A stretch of DNA of 64,000 bases, from NCBI RefSeq assembly GCF_905475395.1, contig NC_058337.1, forward strand, positions 115,562,368 through 115,626,367. The letters run 5' to 3'. Under the pieces are notes generated by a model. That model did not search any database. It saw only the letters and a program-made list of their open reading frames with translations, and was not told the DNA's origin. The stretch's first letter is position 1; each line of letters begins with the position of its first letter. Position numbers and translations under genes: made by a program. The stretch is from Chrysoperla carnea (Eukaryota > Arthropoda > Insecta > Neuroptera > Chrysopidae). Below, in pieces: positions 12,575 to 23,492 of the stretch.

Positions 12575-12646
12575 CAAAATTAACAAGAGTTGCAGAAATT
12601 GATGAGGAGTATCATGTTCGAACATCAGATTGGATCTAGTTCTTTT
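12575..12646. mobile_element. Left fragment of the GTTGCAGA-type MITE, interrupted
   Basis: The phrase AGTTGCAGA ... GATGA ... CATCAGATTGGATCTAGTTC matches the palindromic MITE at 39697-40269. The continuation of the same MITE (TTTAATAGCAAATTTAG ... GATAGAATAAC ... GGAAATGCGAC) is found at about 14185-14335, on the other side of the 1.5-kb element at 12647-14184. The MITE was therefore present first and was split by that insertion. Confidence 0.65.
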
Positions 12647-14184
12647 AGTCCATTGAAATGTTACAATTTTAGGGCCGAACTGAACATTTTTGGGGAGGAC
12701 GCGATTTTATTTGTGGGACATGTAGGGGAGGTCAATACAACCTTAACCCCAAGTTTGTGGGGTTGGCGCCCTTGTCCCCCGCCCACCATCTTGAAAAAAG
12801 GGGTGGAAACATATTTTGCTGTATCTCGTAAAATATTGATTTCTCAAAAAATTTGCAAAAACATAATTTGTAGCAAATTGTCGTGGCTACAATTTTGTTT
12901 ATGTGATTTTTTGCGATAAACTTAAAATTTAAAAAGTTATGAGCAAAAAAGTAACAAAATCAAAAATTTCTTTTTTTGCTTAATAACTTTTTTTCTTTTC
13001 ATTTTATCAAAAATTTACGTGAGAGCAATATTATAGAGAATACGTTTATGAACATTTTCCCGCAAATTTTATTAATTTTTGTTAATTTTTAACGTAGTTA
13101 CAGCGCTCCAATATCTCCGACTTAATCATATTATCAATCAGTAATTAAAATAGAATAGCTTGCTATCCCATTCTACTCTTCTTCGATAGTCCAGGTTGTC
13201 GTTCAGATTCTCCAAGTTGTGGCTTAGATTCTCCAGGCTGTGGCTCAGATTGTAATTCAACATCGAATGTGAAGGCTTGAGGAATGACAGGAGTTAAAGT
13301 TGGAGTCATCGTTGGTAATTCTTCTTCAAATTCATTTTCTTCCATTAATTTTGTTACATCCATAATGTTGGTACAGGTTTCTCCAGAGCAATAGAGGCAC
13401 ACTGTGGAGCACTTCGAACTTTGGATTGGCATCCAAATCTTTCCATGCTTTTTCCAGCCCCGATATTCAGGATTATTGTATTTTCCAAGCCATGATTGGA
13501 CCTGGTGATACAGGAGACTGTATCGGAGACTGTGGAAACGGGCTACATCCTGTGTTGGCGGAAGCGATGATAAACTGAATGAAATTTTTATTACTGTTTT
13601 GGAGAATCGTTTGTATCACAACTATATGTAGCACAACTAAAACTTATTAAATATGTTATTAAAAAACGAGAGTAAGGTAAACATGTTGTTTTGGCCGAGT
13701 TATCATGCGCATTGATAAACTCGGTCAACTTTGGAGCGCTGTAACTACGTTAAATATTAACAAAAATTAATAAAATTTGCGGAAAAATGTTCATAAACGT
13801 ATTCTCTATAATATTGCTCTCACCTAAATTTATGATAAAATGACAAGAAAAAAAGTTATTAAGCAAAAAAAGAAATTTTTGATTTTGTTACTTTTTTGCT
13901 CATACCTTTTTAAATTTTAAGTTTATCGCAAAAAGTCACATAGACAAAATTGTAGCCACGACAATTTGCTACAAATTATGTTTTTGCAAATTTTTTGAGA
14001 AATCAATATTTTACGAGATACAGAAAAATATGTTTCCACCCCTTTTTTCAAGATGGCGGGCGGGGGCAAGGGCGCCAACCCCACAAACTCGGGGTTAAGG
14101 TTGTATTGACCTCTCCTACATGTCCCACAAATAAAATCGCGTCCTCCCAAAAAATGTTCAGTCAATGTAACATTTCAATGGACT
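12647..14184. mobile_element. Long-TIR DNA element, about 1.54 kb, carrying a gene fragment
   Basis: Arms 12647-13112 and 13730-14184 are near-identical reverse complements of about 460 bp each, beginning with AGTCCATTGAAATGTTAC at both outer ends. The 617-bp centre holds a Cys-rich protein fragment on the minus strand. Long terminal inverted repeats around a short cargo fit a foldback or MULE-like non-autonomous transposon. I could not settle a target-site duplication, so the superfamily stays open. Several short frames (12590-12919, 13923-14165, 13995-14240) are just the arms read in open phase. The high arm similarity suggests a fairly young insertion. Confidence 0.75.
13163..13570 (-). 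pseudogene. Cys-rich protein fragment inside the long-TIR element
   Basis: From about 13570 to the stop at 13163 the minus strand is open for some 136 codons, and the frame may extend further upstream. It contains LPPTQDVARFHSLR near its start, then YHQVQSWLGKY, GWKKHGKIWMPI, CSTVCLYCSGETCTN and an acidic, Pro-rich tail with three related blocks (PQPGES, PQLGES, RQPGLS). From memory, a PPT...H...Y-Q-W...GW...C-x3-C-x2-C-x-G-x2-C tail recurs in many uncharacterised insect proteins carried by repeats. The additional Cys cluster I would expect between GW and CSTVC is missing, which suggests an internal deletion. The function is unknown. It could be the element's own accessory protein or a captured piece of another gene. 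Confidence 0.45.
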
Positions 14185-14345
14185 ATTTGGGTTTCTTTAA
14201 TAGCAAATTTAGTTCTTCAAGAGATAGAATAACAATTTAGAAAGTTGATCTTCATACAGAACCTTACAATTTTGTTTAAATAATTTTTTCAATAAACGTT
14301 AGCTTTCGGTGGAAATGCGACACTAAAAATATAACGCTTGGCATT
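14185..14345. mobile_element. Right fragment of the GTTGCAGA-type MITE
   Basis: It continues the MITE broken at 12646: TTTAATAGCAAATTTAG, GAGATAGAATAAC, GTTGATCTTCATA and GCTTTCGGTGGAAATGCGAC, matching 39820-39960 and 48890-49020. The second half of the palindrome is absent. Confidence 0.6.
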
Positions 14346-14968
14346 TGAATATGATCTTGTACACTTCGAACTACTATAACAATAATAAAATATGAGTTGA
14401 TTTTTACAATAACCAATAACTTTAAACACTTATTTTGATGTGTGGCTGACTATTACAAAACTACGACTATGTATACATATATATTCTTTGTTCATATTAT
14501 TCAATATTCATCATATCATCATATATTACATTGTCACAGCATGAAATACGAGTATATGTGTCTATTTATGCATTTTATTATATACACTATGGTGCCAGTC
14601 AAAAGTACTATTGTTAACCACTGGTTAGTTGATAAATAATAATCTATAATGTAAATATAAAAAAAAGTTTCACAACTCTTTGAGAAAAGTAGGTACTTGT
14701 TATTTTTAATTTCATGAGAAAATTTATGGTTTTACAATCGAATGGTTTAAAGATTTTACAAATTTGCAAGCAACAGAGTGAGAAACCAGATGAATTAAGA
14801 TTAATCTGTTGATAAAGTTCACCCTATTCTTATTTTTAACTTTAAATATAGAAAAATTTTCGGTGAAAAATCGAAATAAGCAAAAAATACTTTAATAGAA
14901 AATATTCAATGTAATAAATAATAGCGGTGATTCAATTTAAGTTTCCTAGGTTTGCAACTCTGTAAATT
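14346..14968. other. AT-rich non-coding stretch
   Basis: No feature recognised. Confidence 0.35.
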
Positions 14969-15640
14969 AGATTGCTGCGAATACTTTCGCTTATTTCAAC
15001 GTCACATAAACTAACGCTCAATCACGCTCAAATTTTCGACTTGTTTTACAGAAATAAAAATTCCATAAGAACAGTGTATAAACTTTTACGGGAAAATTAT
15101 GGTCAATTTAATCGTCTTAGTGAGCGAACAATTCGCATCCTTGTGCAAAATTTTGAGGAAACTGTAAGTTTTGGAGATAGTGTAAGGCGTGTGAATCATC
15201 TTAGCGTTCAGCTAAGAAAACGTCATTGAATTTCTTTTGCAGGGAACTAACCTGCAACGTTTGAGCACGTAGAAGATAATATTCGCTAAATTGTAGCCGA
15301 AATTATCCTCCAAAACTTGCGAAAAGTCATCGAAAATTACTTTGAGTAACTAAACTTTTTCAGAAAGTTCAGAGACGGTCTTGGGTGGCATCATTTTCCA
15401 TATTAAATGAAGTATCCATAATATTCGATTAATCGAAAAATATAGACCCCAAACAAAAAATACCGAAAACTTTATAGCACCTAGAAGGTAATATCTGCCA
15501 AGTTGTAGCCGAAATTATCCTCTGAAAGGTCCAGAGAAGGTTTTTGACTGTCATCATTTTTCGTATTATATAGAGTACACTTAATATTCGATTAATCGAA
15601 AATAGACCCGAAAAAAGTGGACCCAGAAACATACACCAAA
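14969..15640 (+). pseudogene. Mariner-like transposase relic (N-terminal HTH region)
   Basis: The frame 14972-15229 reads ...FDLFYRNKNSIRTVYKLL then RENYGQFNRLSERTIRILV then QNFEETVSFGD. This fits the N-terminal helix-turn-helix of a widespread insect mariner/Tc1-type group (pattern: LYY-x-N-x-S-x-R-x-TYRALRE-x-YG then RPTERTIRRLV-x-KFEETGSV). The frame ends at 15229. Beyond it, about 15360-15430 and 15540-15605 each carry a similar CATCATTTTYC ... TATTCGATTAATCGAAAA block, a direct duplication that may represent the old 3' end. The catalytic DDE/D core was not recognised. A second fragment of the same group lies at 24845-25015. Confidence 0.65.
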
Positions 15641-15661
15641 AATTGTATAGACCACGAATTT

Positions 15662-16916
15662 CGTTGTTATTATGAGTTGGTTGGGTTGAGTTTGTCGACT
15701 ACAGAGGAATTAAAAATGGAATACTATTACAGAAATTGTTTTCTTTCTATCTTTTCCTAAATCCAATAAAAATATAACTAAAATAATATTAGATTATGTC
15801 TGCTTTAAAAAAAATTTAAAGGAACCTCAATTTTGATCATCTTTTACTATGAGTGAGGCATAATTAGATAAAAAGTCGAACTGCCCTTAACTTAAGGATT
15901 TTAATAATATTAGGTTCACAAGAGAATTGTTTATATATATTGAGTTTTTGAGATTGAACTTCGAACATTTTGAAAATTCGTAGAATCTTATTCAGATAGC
16001 TTAAAAAAAAGACATTACAAAGCAAAGTGGAAACACTCGTCAAGTTTTTAATTTTGTCATTTACAGCAATATGCTTTAACTTTATCGGCCGATCAAGTTT
16101 GAAACGTATGGAGAATGGAGCACTGTGACATTCCATCATAATTAATGTTTATTATTGTTTTTCGATTGATTAATTAGTTTACTTCTAGAAGATAAGCAAA
16201 CAAAATCATACAGAATATTAAAATCTATATTAGAATACTAAACATCGAAATAAATTGAACGATGCAATAAATTTTGTCATTAATTTTTTTTACAATATAG
16301 TTCAAAATGATATTTGATATGACGTTTCTGATGAAAATAACAACAACAAAAAAACTTTATTGAAAGACATGAAATGAAATCATCTTCAATTGTTGCGTTG
16401 ATTTGAATACAAAGAACATAAATGTATATTATAATGTCATCATCATCGTAGTTATTATAAGGCTGCTATGGCAGCATACACAAAGAAAAACTTGCTTTTG
16501 AAACAGCTGTATGAAAATAACATTACATGACGAACGAGATATTAATTTGCACCCTTTTTGTTAATCGCTTTTATAGTAAAGAGTTTCAAATGCTATGTGC
16601 AAGTTCATTATTTTATCTTGTCTTGTCGATGCAAAAAAAAAAATCCTTTTTTTATATGAATTGTTAGTAGCACCGCCCCACAGGTGCAAAATTATTATTT
16701 AAAATTTTGCTATTTCTATAGAAATTCTATGTTGTGGATTGATTGTGTCACAAGTGGAAGTTGACTAAACCAAAGGTTTTTGTATTTCCTTTATTGTTCA
16801 TATTATTGACCGTACATGTTAAATATTAAAAAACTTTAATTAGTGCTGGGTACTAAATCCCTGTAAGATTAATTTTACTATCTTTGTCTTATACTATTAG
16901 ACTCGTTCTTGCCATT
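15662..16916. other. AT-rich non-coding stretch
   Basis: The minus-strand frame 15864-16139 has no recognisable motif and biased composition. Nothing else was found. Confidence 0.35.
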
Positions 16917-17330
16917 TTATACCCTGTATATTTGAAATATATATCAAGGTATACTAATTTTAGTACCAAGTTTGTAACTCTTCCCAACTTGAAATTCCAA
17001 GTCCATTTCCGTTTGTCCGTCCGTCTGTTCTAATGATAACTCAAAAACGAAAAGGCGATATAAAGGCAAAAATGATATCTAGCAGAAACTTTCAGTACAT
17101 AAAAAGTAAGTTTGAGCTTGTAAATAATCAGCACAGGTCATATAGGTCTTGGGTCCATAGAACCCATCTTGTAAACCGTTGGAGATAGAACAAAGGGTTA
17201 AAGTGAAAAAATATTTCTTATAAAAAAAATAACAACTTTTGTTTGAATCATTTTTTCGTAAGCATTGTTGTTTACTCGTGAGGGCGCAAATTAGGGCTAT
17301 TAAAACTTTGGTGTCTATTTTCTCTAAAAC
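16917..17330 (+). repeat. Dispersed repeat, TATACC...CTGTC family, diverged copy
   Basis: It starts CCCTGTATATTTGAAATATA and runs through GGTATACTAA, CCATTTCCGTTTGTCCGTCC, ACTCAAAAACGAAAAGGCGA, GTCTTGGGTCCATAG and ACAACTTTTGTTTGAATCA. It parallels 25248-25732 and 38475-39027. It lacks the right terminal part (ATACATGGTATTTCAACAAT). Class unknown; no coding content. Confidence 0.75.
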
Positions 17331-17675
17331 TACAGAACTATAAAAATAGCATGGATCATTTCTGTATATTTGTAATTTTTATTTATATGTTAGCGTTACT
17401 AACATAACATTTTATTTTTGAACAGGACTTTTCTTGCACAATGGTTCGAACTTCTACTTATGAGTCATTTTATGTTAAGTTGAAGGAATGTATCAGCACT
17501 ATACACTTTTATTCGAAGGTCTAAAGCCCAGTAAGCTATCTTTTTTTAAAAACACTCTTACGTTTTCTTGATCCTCTACGTTTAAATATTTCTCAGTTTT
17601 TCGACAAAATCATTATTTTTGCGAACCTGTTTCTGTTTCAGCTATGTCTTCCAGTTCGTTAAGAGGATTGTAAAT
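17331..17675. other. Non-coding stretch
   Basis: Nothing recognised. Confidence 0.35.
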
Positions 17676-18221
17676 CTACAGTATTTAAAAAAAGTTATGG
17701 TTTATTGCACGGTAAATACATATAAACCAAATACATGCTTTTATAGTAAAATTATGTAATATTTTTAGCTTTACAATACCACGCAACTACAAAAATATAT
17801 AATATTGTATGCATGTGATGCTTATAAATTTTATAATATAGATATCGCTCTTCAATCATCAATACTCTAACTATAGCCGTCTCTGTTCATGATGGATCTT
17901 CGATGAACTCATAATTAAATTAAAATTTTGTTTTTATATCATCGGCAACCTTATATTTTTATGCTTTTATTATAAACTACAAGATTGTCTAGATATTTTA
18001 GAAAGTTTTTATCACACTCTCTAGATTTTGTTGATACAGAAATATTCAATTGAAAAGGATAACCTATATGATTTATCACTTTTTCAGCCAACTTTGAACG
18101 ATAAAATAATAATAAAAAGCCCGATGACATGGGAATTTTTTGTGATTTTTGGAAACTTTGTTGAAAATTATTTATAAAGTTTTATTGAAACTCCTAGTAT
18201 TATTCAATCCTTGCATATGTT
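17676..18221 (+). repeat. 0.55-kb direct repeat, copy 2
   Basis: Partner of 11559-12121, same orientation, offset about 6.1 kb. It starts at CTACAG and ends after CAATCCTTGCATAT. The copy has small deletions relative to the first. Confidence 0.8.
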
Positions 18222-19392
18222 TTAAAAAACCTTACTTCAAATGTATGAGTCTCAGTTATGCAAAACTGGGCTTTCGTTCCTTATTCAAGTTCTTGCAAGC
18301 TATTTTTCGTCATCTTTTGAGATTCTTCTCGCCTGACTTACGCGATAACTCCATCTATACTAGATTTCTCTTATATGTTCCAATAACAAGTTAGCTATGT
18401 AAGCCAACGATATAATCATCACATGTTTGTCAAATTTACTCCTGATATTTTTGAACAAGTCCCTGGTTCTCGTTTAGTTATTTGTTCTCCAATAGCTCTT
18501 CTTCTTCGTACACAGATCGACTATTCTACGTTACTTCGTTAGTGTAATAGCGCCCTTAATAAAGAGCAATGCCTTTACATTATTTTTTTAATATTACAAA
18601 AACAAAAGAGATTCGTCCAATACATATTTCTATAAAAAAAATATACATATTGTTTAAAGAATATTCGTCCATCAACAGCGTAGCACAGACACAGTTTGAG
18701 TAATTTAATACTTCGAATTATAATAACATAGTCTTCGTATATGATGAAAAGACTATTATATATTTGATTATATATTCAATTCAATATAATAATTTAAGTA
18801 AAAAAAATAAAGAAAGAAATAAAACACGTACGACGTGTTTAATAAAAAATTTATGTATAAAGCGATGCGTAATATCAGTCTTGTATGCGTTTAAAAAAAA
18901 GTTTGAACAAAATAAACAGTAAATAAAAACCAACCTGCTCTAATTTCTTTTTATATCTGTAGTAAGTAATAACAATAAGGGTTGCATCTTGGGTGGGATC
19001 TATGTTTGATTAATAAACATTTCTTTTTTTTGATTTTTTAATTAAAGGTTCAAAATAGTTGTAAAACAAACTGAGCATCGTTGTTTAGAAAATTGATAAT
19101 ATAAGGAAGTACAATCGATTAGAAGAAATTATTAAATGATTTATGGAAGAAATTATTTTATGATTTATAGTAATTTTAAATAAAGTTTGTAGATTGTGGT
19201 TCTAAGTAGAAGTTTCTTATTTTACAGCGCAGCCTTTTTTTTATAGTTTGGAAAGCTCCCGATTAATTAATACTCGGGGATGCAGGTTACAAGGTAGCTT
19301 CCCTATAAGAGACGCACACTGAATTGTTCGTTTTTAAATTTGTATTAGTACAAAGTGTTGTTCATGACATTATATAAATTTCAGAGAATGAT
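18222..19392. other. AT-rich stretch, possible decayed element near 18230-18550
   Basis: 18230-18550 is less AT-rich than its surroundings and shows stuttering frames, which suggests a decayed coding element, but no motif was clear enough to name it. The rest is plain AT-rich sequence. Confidence 0.3.
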
Positions 19393-19765
19393 AGGACCGT
19401 ATTTAGCATTCAGGGGCCCTGGGGCCAAAATTTGGTGGAGGACCCTACAATTTTTTCGTATATAGTGGATTATGCTCAAGTAAAATAATATGATTACGTA
19501 CAGCAATGAAAAGGTTTATTCTTATGTTATATTTGCACACTGACAATCGTTTATTAGCAAAAGTGTTGACATTATCATCAAAATTAATATCGCGGAGAAT
19601 GTCGCTTTCCAATCTGAGAAACATGAGATTCGATAAGAGTTCTTGAGACATTCGCGATATTAGAGATATTTTTCCGTCATAGTTGCATCGCGAAACGTGG
19701 ACATAGAGGTATCTACAGATCGATTAGCTACTTTGGACCTAATTTTGTCCACCTATTAGCATGAG
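19393..19765 (-). pseudogene. hAT-type transposase relic with element end
   Basis: The minus-strand frame 19445-19651 reads MSQELLSNLMFLRLESDILR then DINFDDNVNTFANKR. This matches the C-terminal dimerisation tail of the ZMYM1-like hAT group (typically STMSQERLS-x-LA-x-LSIES-x-LL-x-INFDDVI-x-FA). Just beyond its 3' side, 19393-19440 carries ATTTAGCATTCAGGGGCCCT then GGGGCCAAAATTTGGTGGAG, the kind of end sequence I associate with these elements. The upstream catalytic domain is absent, so this is a 3' remnant. Confidence rests on the motif by eye. Confidence 0.6.
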
Positions 19766-19862
19766 ATCAATGACTTTTAGAAAAACTTTAGAGAGGAATA
19801 TCCTTTCTAAGTGAAGATGGCTGAATAAAATGTGGTACAAAGTAAAAGGTTCGTTTCTACTT

Positions 19863-20345
19863 ATTTCCTTGAAATTATTTCAATTTTGAGTTTTTGACAT
19901 TTTTTTTTTACATAGGAACATAGGAAGATATTCATTTTTGACTTTCACTGATAAAAAATATGTGATCAGTCTTTTCATACAAATTTTCCCATGAATCGAT
20001 CTGGTCAATATATTTTCAATAGTTTTAGTTTTACGAATTTCTCAACGCATGAAATTCTATTATTAATTTCCCATGTTTAGCAATGCAGTCATGTCGAAAA
20101 AGCCACCGCGAAATTATTTCCTTTTTGGATTTTTACATTTCCCCCTTATTGCGACAAGATGCATAAATTTCGTTGCAAAACAGCAGATAGGAAGATCTTC
20201 ACTTTTGACTTTCACTGATATTAATATCTCTGCGCAGACTTTTCATACAAATTTTCCCGTGCGTCGCCCGGGTCACTATATTTTCAATAATTTTATTTTT
20301 ACGGATTCCTCGATGAAACATGAAAATCTATTATTAATGGTTGAC
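19863..20345 (+). repeat. Tandem duplication of about 210 bp, spacing about 280 bp
   Basis: Blocks near 19863-20070 and 20140-20345 share TAGGAAGATMTTCAYTTTTGACTTTCACTGAT, AGACTTTTCATACAAATTTT, GGTCA-TATATTTTCAATA and a terminal GAAATCTATTATTAAT. The open frame 20073-20351 is a by-product of the second unit. Confidence 0.7.
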
Positions 20346-20779
20346 TCATAAAATAGAGGGGCTTTCAAAATTAACTAGTCATAGTATCAAGTATTAATTA
20401 ACACTTAATTTAAATAGACACTTCAATTATTGAACTGTAATTGTGTATGTAGATCTATTAATTTTTATTTTGATACAATTTAAATAGGGGGTGATTTCTA
20501 ATAGGTTAAAATATAATTTCATTAAACAAAGTCAAATAAATATGTTAATAAAATCAAACTTATGTTAAATTATTTAAAATGAACATATTTTTAGATCGTA
20601 AACTCTAATGGTATTAAACTCAATTATCTATTTTATATATTTAAAAATTAAATATCATCCAATTACTCACTCATTGGCCGATCACTAGAAGACTTTTAGA
20701 ACTACGCTTTTTTTCAAATGACTACTCTCGAAATACAACAGCCTTTGACATACAATTACTTGCACAATGTAAATGACAA

Positions 20780-20845
20780 ACTATCGATAAATGTGTACCA
20801 CAAGGTGCAATTCTTGGCCCATTTCTTCATAATCAGCTACAGTAA
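20780..20845 (+). pseudogene. LINE reverse-transcriptase scrap (VPQG motif)
   Basis: Translation gives TIDKCVPQGAILGPFLHNQL before a stop. CVPQGAILGPFL is the motif B region of non-LTR reverse transcriptases (usual form GVPQGSILGPLLF). No catalytic YADD box follows in frame, and upstream is closed. It is an old LINE fragment of unclear clade. Confidence 0.6.
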
Positions 20846-22491
20846 TAGACGGTTTAATAATAATATTGCCAAAAATAAATAAACTAATAGTAATTTCTCT
20901 ATTCCTAGAATTGCGAAGCAACGCAACTTATTTTGCTTTATATTTAGAAGTAATTGTTATAATAAGTACATTATATGTAATAAAAATAATAAACAAAGCA
21001 AACACACGTATAATTAATGACAATTCCGATAATTACTTCTCAATAAATTGTGATACAAGGCAGATGTTTTTGCATTGATTATTACAAAAACAAAATTAAA
21101 AAAGGATGTTTAAATTAAATCGTAATTAAATCAAGGTTTTTACAATAATTATATTAACAAGATAAAAAAACAATATTTATTAAGTGATCTTGATTTTGTG
21201 AGTTTTGCATTTTTTGTAATTAATTTCATTTTTTAAATATGAATTATTTATATAAAAAAATTAAGTTTTGGTTTATTTATGTAAACAATTTTTTAAATAA
21301 TTAATGTAGTTATATTAGTATGAAAAAAATTTAAGTTAAGCCACTGAATGCCATGAGCAATGTGGTAATTTCTTAAACATCTGGCGTAGGTATTTTTTTT
21401 CATAGAATGTGAAAATTTTGTGTTGGTTGGTCAGAAATAATAAATATGTGACCTTAAAATGACGAGTGACATTTTTAACAAGCAGTTTTTCGAAAACTTG
21501 GCTCTAATAACAAGAACCAACTTACATTTTTTGGAATTATTTTTTCATAGCTAAAAATTTCTTTTATATCTTTGTTTGTATTTTAATATAAAGATAAATA
21601 ACTTCCTGGTATTGTAAGCTATGACCTGACACTCAACAAAGCAGTTTTTGTAGAAATAAATACTTAAATATAAATGTCGAGGTGGCGGACTTCAAAGTGT
21701 AAATTGAAATCAAGCTTTTCGATTTTATTATTGCTCGTTGAATTAGTTGAAATTAACGGGAGTATACAAAAAGAAATTCATTAATAACATAATAAGCTTG
21801 AATCAGTGGAGTAATTTTGCAAGTGTCAAAAAGGTTTCAAAAGAATTTTCATTCATTTTTTTAATAATTGTCTTGATAATGTCTTCCTTTCTCTTACACA
21901 AACTGCTCAATTTAAAAATCGTCGAAAAGCAACAAAATTACCATAAATTCGATCCTCAAACCATGGTTAAAGCGTCAACTACAAGCGATCGTTCCAAATC
22001 GAAAATAAAACGAATTACAGAATATCTCGTCCATTATGATCTCACCGTCTATTAATTAAGTAAGACAAAAAAATTATCCCTTAAGGTTGAGTTATGCTAT
22101 TTATTATTATTTTTAAAGTCTCTATCACTGACACAGATCAAATCTTTCTATATTCGCGTAAAAATAATTGATAGTCCGGTGCGATAAAAGCCTATTATTA
22201 TTATCGATAATTGCAACACATTTAAATAGCTTACCAATTATTTAAAAAGATTGTATATAATCGTAACACATTATAAAAAATATTGACTATGGTCAAGTAC
22301 ACTGCAGACAAGAAACAAACCGTAGAGAGTATGGCCTTTGTGGCCCAGACCAACAACTTTATATTAATTAAATTATGATCAGTGTTTATTGATAAATAAT
22401 AGTCAAATTTCTACATATGCGTTTTAAGGTAAAACGAGCGCAAAGGCAAGTTTCGACTTGAGATTGAAATTATTTGTCACATATTTTCAGC
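20846..22491. other. AT-rich non-coding stretch
   Basis: Frames at 20866-21078 and 21747-22055 have no recognisable domain, lack neighbouring splice or promoter support, and are composed of AT-rich codons. They are best left unassigned. Confidence 0.35.
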
Positions 22492-22622
22492 TTCATGAAT
22501 AAAGTTTTCCCATATCTGTCTTAATTTTCGAAATATCGAAAACTAAATAATTAAATAAAATTTTCCATTTACGATATTTTGAAAATTACTCCAGGTATGG
22601 GAAAATTTTATTCATTCGACTC
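22492..22622. mobile_element. Short foldback MITE, copy 1
   Basis: ATGAATAAAGTTTTCCCATA...AATTTTCGAAATATCG on the left is mirrored by CGATATTTTGAAAATTACTC...TATGGGAAAATTTTATTCAT on the right. The element at 29383-29611 is built on the same phrases, so they appear to be one small foldback family. Confidence 0.6.
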
Positions 22623-22773
22623 TACTCGAATATTTTCTCACTGTGGTGACCTCACACTGTACGGATATAACAAAATTTTCGATTTCATTTTTCGAGAAGC
22701 GAATAATAACTTTCTTACATAAAGTTAACAATTTACAAGAAAGAATTTACCTACTTCCACATATTACTTAGCA

Positions 22774-22836
22774 TATATAAGATGATGATCATCATCGGAC
22801 GATCAATTCACCACGATTCAGACGGACGCAGGTTGT
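22774..22836 (+). promoter_or_regulatory. TATA/Inr/DPE-like core promoter (tentative)
   Basis: TATATAAG at 22774-22781 lies 31 bases upstream of the A in TCAATTC at 22803-22809, a plausible initiator. GGTTG at 22831-22835 fits the DPE pattern RGWYV about 27 bases downstream of that A. The stretch 22800-22835 is locally less AT-rich. No open frame follows, so this would have to lead into an untranslated first exon. TATA-like strings are common in AT-rich DNA, so confidence is low. Confidence 0.2.
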
Positions 22837-23261
22837 TCTTTTTAACTATACTACTAACACAATAAAAATAATAAACGCCGTGTATCACTACAAGGTGATT
22901 ATAAGCGCACATGCTAAATATATCTTGTATATAAATAACTAAGTTATAACTTGTACTTAAACCAGATACACCGGATATTAAAAATATACAAACAACTGCT
23001 TACTTAAACTTTTACTAGTTGTTTGGTTTGGTCAAGAACAAATCTGCAAACTGATTGTGATTTTTTATGACAATTTGTACAAGTGTGATCAGTAATATAG
23101 ATCCAAGTAATGGTTTTTTTTTTTTAAATAATGCCATGTAATAACTGAAAGACCTGGCAGTACTGTGGAAACGTAACTCCAGGAGAAGCCAGGTTTAGTT
23201 GACCATTCATTTCCATAGTAATTATTTATATGTTAAAATTATATGTCATGCCTTTTCCAAA
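22837..23261. other. AT-rich non-coding stretch
   Basis: Nothing recognised. Confidence 0.35.
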
Positions 23262-23492
23262 TTGAATCGATTTTGAGTTTCATCGCAAATTTTTTGTTTT
23301 TTCGGACACAGAACCCAAGTATGTGAAACCCAAGCTCACGTAGCTAAGAACACTCTCCGTTAAATTACCTTTCAAATGAAACCAAAAAAATTAAAATAGG
23401 TTCATCCGTTTAGGGGCTGCGATGCCACAGACAGACACACACATAGCGGTCAAACTTATGACACCCCTTTTTATTTAGTTCGGGGGTTAAAA
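23262..23492 (+). repeat. Dispersed repeat family with ACAGACAGACACAC tract, copy 2
   Basis: It matches 10620-10912 in order: AACTCT/CCGTTAAATTACCTTTC, TTCATCCGTTTAGGGGCTGC, GATGCCACAGACAGACACAC, AGCGGTCAAACTTATGACAC, CGGGGGTTAAAAA. A related, more decayed stretch continues at about 23700-23930 (GTTCTTAGCTATGTCTCAAG). Confidence 0.65.

Noticed and set aside
12590-14240. Open frames of 80-109 codons in the arms at 12590-12919, 13923-14165 and 13995-14240
   Set aside because: They are the same inverted-repeat arm read on both strands, with no recognisable domain.
21747-22055. 102-codon frame with a hydrophobic stretch (FIFLIIVLIMSSFLL)
   Set aside because: No homologous motif, no Kozak, splice or polyadenylation support, and AT-driven composition. 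Single hydrophobic runs are expected by chance here.
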